The notes beneath the pieces were generated by a model. That model was not told the DNA's origin and ran no database searches. It worked only from the letters and a program-made list of their open reading frames with translations. Shown piece by piece: positions 62,211 through 64,000 of a stretch of DNA of 64,000 nucleotides (its first letter is position 1; the number at the start of each line of letters is the position of its first letter). The translations under genes and the position numbers were made by a program. Source of the stretch: Streptomyces cirratus (GTDB lineage Bacteria; Actinomycetota; Actinomycetes; Streptomycetales; Streptomycetaceae); the NCBI RefSeq assembly GCF_014650775.1, contig NZ_BMVP01000007.1, positions 248,001 through 312,000 of the forward strand, in the 5' to 3' direction.

Positions 62211-62440
62211 GGGCCAGGCCTTTCGCATGTGTGCGTGCGTCATTTGTCCGTGCTGCGCGGTAGATCCCTACCCAGAGTGGACACGTAAGGTTATCGGCCC
62301 CTTGGCTGGAACGACGGCAGGGGCGCCAATCGTGGCGTTCCTGTCACCTGCGCACTCCGGCGGCCTGCGGGAACTCCCTCTTCCCCCGGTCCGATTCACG
62401 CAGCGTTCATCTCCGCGCCATGGCATCCGTGCGACCCCGC

Positions 62441-62467
62441 AGGCGGTTTCACGTGAAACAACCGCCT
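62441..62467. terminator. inverted repeat enclosing a parS site
   Basis: AGGCGGTT (62441-62448) and AACCGCCT (62460-62467) flank TCACGTGAAAC, making an 8-bp stem whose loop holds the parS core. It sits 16 nt after the FUSC stop, where a terminator is expected. Confidence 0.5.
62445..62460. other. parS centromere site (15/16 match)
   Basis: GGTTTCACGTGAAACA: the 14-bp core GTTTCACGTGAAAC is perfect, only the outermost base differs from the consensus. Intergenic between the vWA and FUSC genes. Confidence 0.87.
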
Positions 62468-62482
62468 CTCCCGGCAGCGGCG

Positions 62483-64000
62483 TCAGTGTTCCGTGGCGAT
62501 CGCGCGGGCGGCGACGATCTCCTGGTGGAGCGGGGCCAGGACGGACTCCTCCGCGCCCGGCGGGCGCGGACCGACGCGGACCTCCGCCGGGGTCCTGCTG
62601 GTGCGGACGCCTTCCGCCAGGCCCCGGAGTTCGGCGGTAATGGCCGCCACTTCCTCGGGAGCGGGCGACTCGGCCCCGTGGTTCACCCGCACCCGCGCGG
62701 CCGTCGTGGCGTCCACGATCCGCTCGACGGCCACGACCAGGGGCCACCACGCGGCGGCCCGTGCCCCCGTGGGCGGCGGCTCGGTCAACGCCCGCTGGAA
62801 CTCGCTCCGTACGCCCGTCAGCTCACGGTAGATCCGCCGCCGGGCATGGAGCCGGGCGGTACGCGCCGCCGCCTCATCGGCATCGGTCGCGTCGGCGGCG
62901 CCGAACGCCCGCTCCACGTACCGGGCCGAGTCCTCGACGGCGTCGGCCAGCCGGTCCCCGAGCCGGGTGTGCCAGCTCTCGGGCCACAGCAGGTACCCCG
63001 CGACCAGGGTGATGGCGCAGCCGATCAGACTGTCCAGGAGCCGGGGCCAGATCAGGTCGAAGCCCTGGTGGTTGAGCTGGTCCGACAGCAGCAGGATCAC
63101 CGGGGTGATCGCGGCGGTCTGGAAGGCGTACCCCTTGGCGGTGAACGCCGGGATCAGCGCGGCGAGTACCGCCATGACCGGCACGTCCCACCACCCCCGC
63201 GGTACCTCGGAGAGCACGGCGGCGGCCAGGACCAGCCCGCCCGCCGTGCCCAGCGCCCGCAGCACCGCCCGGGAGAACACCGAGCCGAAGTCGGGCTTGA
63301 GGACGAAGGTGACCGTCAGGGCCACCCAGTAGGAACGCTCGACCGGCACCAGGGAGACCAACGCCTGCGCCAGTCCGATGCACAGGGCGAGCCGCAGCCC
63401 GTACCGCCAGGAAGCCCCTGACAGCACCATCTCGCGCACCGCCCGCCGGGCCCGCTCGCGCAGTGCGGCGGGCCGGCCGAGCCGGTCGTCGGCGTTGTAC
63501 GGGTCCGCGTCCGCCCGGTACACGATGGACGCCGCGTGCCGCAGGGCCGTGTCGATGGCTCGCTGGGACGGCCCGTGCGGCGCCGGAAGCTCCAGGACGG
63601 GCTCCCCGGTGCGGCCTTCCTCCACGGCGCTGGCCAGCGCCCGGACGGCCGCCGGGACCTCGGGCGGCAGCGGGCGGCTGCTCAAGTGCGCGGCGGGCGC
63701 CGCGTCCACGAGCGGGATCAGCACGTTCAGCTGGGCCAGGAGCCGCACGAGGGCCGGGTTGCGCCCGTGGACCCGGGCGCGACGGCCCAGGATGAGGTCA
63801 TAGGCCTGGTTCAGGGACTGGGTGACCTCCAGGCGCCGTTCCTCGTACCCGGGCCCGCCCGCGGCTTCGAGGGCGGCGGCGAGGGAGCGGTAGCAGCCCG
63901 CGACGGCGGCCCGTTCGGGTTGCCGCCCGCGCAGCGGCCAGCCCAGCAGGGTCAGCGCCAGTACGAACAGTCCGCCGGCGCTCAGCAGCAGCGGCGCGAT
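62483..64000 (-). CDS. FUSC-family membrane protein (5' end outside the window)
   Basis: The reading frame is open to the right edge, so at least 505 residues are present and the N-terminus is missing. Visible: a helix at the edge (IAPLLLSAGGLFVLALTLLG), a soluble middle, and the FUSC-type C-terminal membrane block (YGLRLALCIGLAQALVSLVP, RSYWVALTVTFVLKPDFGSVF, RALGTAGGLVLAAAVL, LDSLIGCAITLVAGYLLWPE), then a soluble helical tail. FUSC proteins relate to AaeB/fusaric-acid-type efflux; in Streptomyces the substrate is unknown. The internal GTG at 63748 is not the real start because coding continues upstream. Confidence 0.85.
   Translation of the reverse strand: MAPLLLSAGGLFVLALTLLGWPLRGRQPERAAVAGCYRSLAAALEAAGGPGYEERRLEVTQSLNQAYDLILGRRARVHGRNPALVRLLAQLNVLIPLVDAAPAAHLSSRPLPPEVPAAVRALASAVEEGRTGEPVLELPAPHGPSQRAIDTALRHAASIVYRADADPYNADDRLGRPAALRERARRAVREMVLSGASWRYGLRLALCIGLAQALVSLVPVERSYWVALTVTFVLKPDFGSVFSRAVLRALGTAGGLVLAAAVLSEVPRGWWDVPVMAVLAALIPAFTAKGYAFQTAAITPVILLLSDQLNHQGFDLIWPRLLDSLIGCAITLVAGYLLWPESWHTRLGDRLADAVEDSARYVERAFGAADATDADEAAARTARLHARRRIYRELTGVRSEFQRALTEPPPTGARAAAWWPLVVAVERIVDATTAARVRVNHGAESPAPEEVAAITAELRGLAEGVRTSRTPAEVRVGPRPPGAEESVLAPLHQEIVAARAIATEH

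Overview
The window is high-GC actinobacterial chromosome, almost certainly Streptomyces. The evidence is strong GC3 codon bias, GTG/TTG starts, DUF397/DUF5753 and SseB/DUF1266 regulatory genes, Bpa (the bacterial proteasome activator), PASTA-type kinases and Streptomyces parS sites. It looks like core, origin-proximal chromosome: there are two good copies of the ParB site (one perfect 16-mer, TGTTTCACGTGAAACA) and a third with one mismatch. From memory, the order aspS - SpoIIE-type phosphatase - acyl-CoA dehydrogenase - M18 aminopeptidase - bkd - kinase pair - second bkd resembles the S. coelicolor region around SCO3795-SCO3840; this was not checked. I see no insertion sequence, prophage, CRISPR array, tRNA or rRNA.

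Region by region. 1-8.1 kb: phenylacetate catabolism. It holds the 5' end of paaA (minus), a DUF5819/HTTM membrane pair, a SpoU/TrmH methyltransferase, paaN (minus), divergent paaH, and a TetR regulator (paaR) coupled to paaH, followed by an HSL-fold hydrolase whose nucleophile serine is replaced by glycine. 8.1-12.4 kb: Lrp-type regulator and divergent bkdABC (branched-chain 2-oxoacid dehydrogenase E1alpha/E1beta/E2). Three near-identical 14-bp palindromes (ACCGAACGATCGGT type) lie in front of paaA, between paaN and paaH, and between bkdR and bkdA; they most likely define one PaaR regulon. 12.6-17 kb: minus-strand operon mobA-DUF6457 / moeA / TrkA-type K+ channel / quinone oxidoreductase, with a perfect parS inside the moeA/channel overlap. 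17.3-23 kb: bpa, then a PadR-controlled MacB-like ABC exporter. 23.3-27.8 kb: two divergent membrane Ser/Thr kinases and a NarL-type response regulator. 28-31.8 kb: second operon, bkdFGH. 31.9-38.1 kb: acetyltransferase, PPOX oxidoreductase, DUF1266 protein, a Pro/Ala repeat secreted protein and a pseudo-papain fused to a beta-propeller-like repeat domain. 38.2-48.9 kb: GntR-MFS pair, MDMPI-family protein, nitrilase-type hydrolase, LURP-one-like protein, ATP-grasp-like protein, Uma2 endonuclease, thioredoxin-NHL protein, SMP-30-like secreted protein and M18 aminopeptidase. 49-55 kb: a protein with a duplicated zinc-binding motif, an acyl-CoA dehydrogenase behind twin operators, a WhiJ-like module (ATPase, 68-aa protein, XRE regulator, DUF397), an SseB protein and a broken pirin gene. 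55-64 kb: AI-2E-type transporter, PAS-GAF-SpoIIE-HATPase phosphatase, aspS, a vWA protein with a long Pro/Glu/Ala linker, and the truncated FUSC-family membrane protein at the right edge.

Together, the metabolic genes feed acyl-CoA pools (phenylacetyl-CoA, branched-chain acyl-CoA primers, beta-oxidation), while the rest is largely signalling and conserved housekeeping. The points most worth a second look are the shared paa/bkd operator, two enzymes lacking their catalytic nucleophile (Ser to Gly, Cys to Gly), parS embedded in a dual-coding gene overlap, and the internally deleted pirin with an intact operator.
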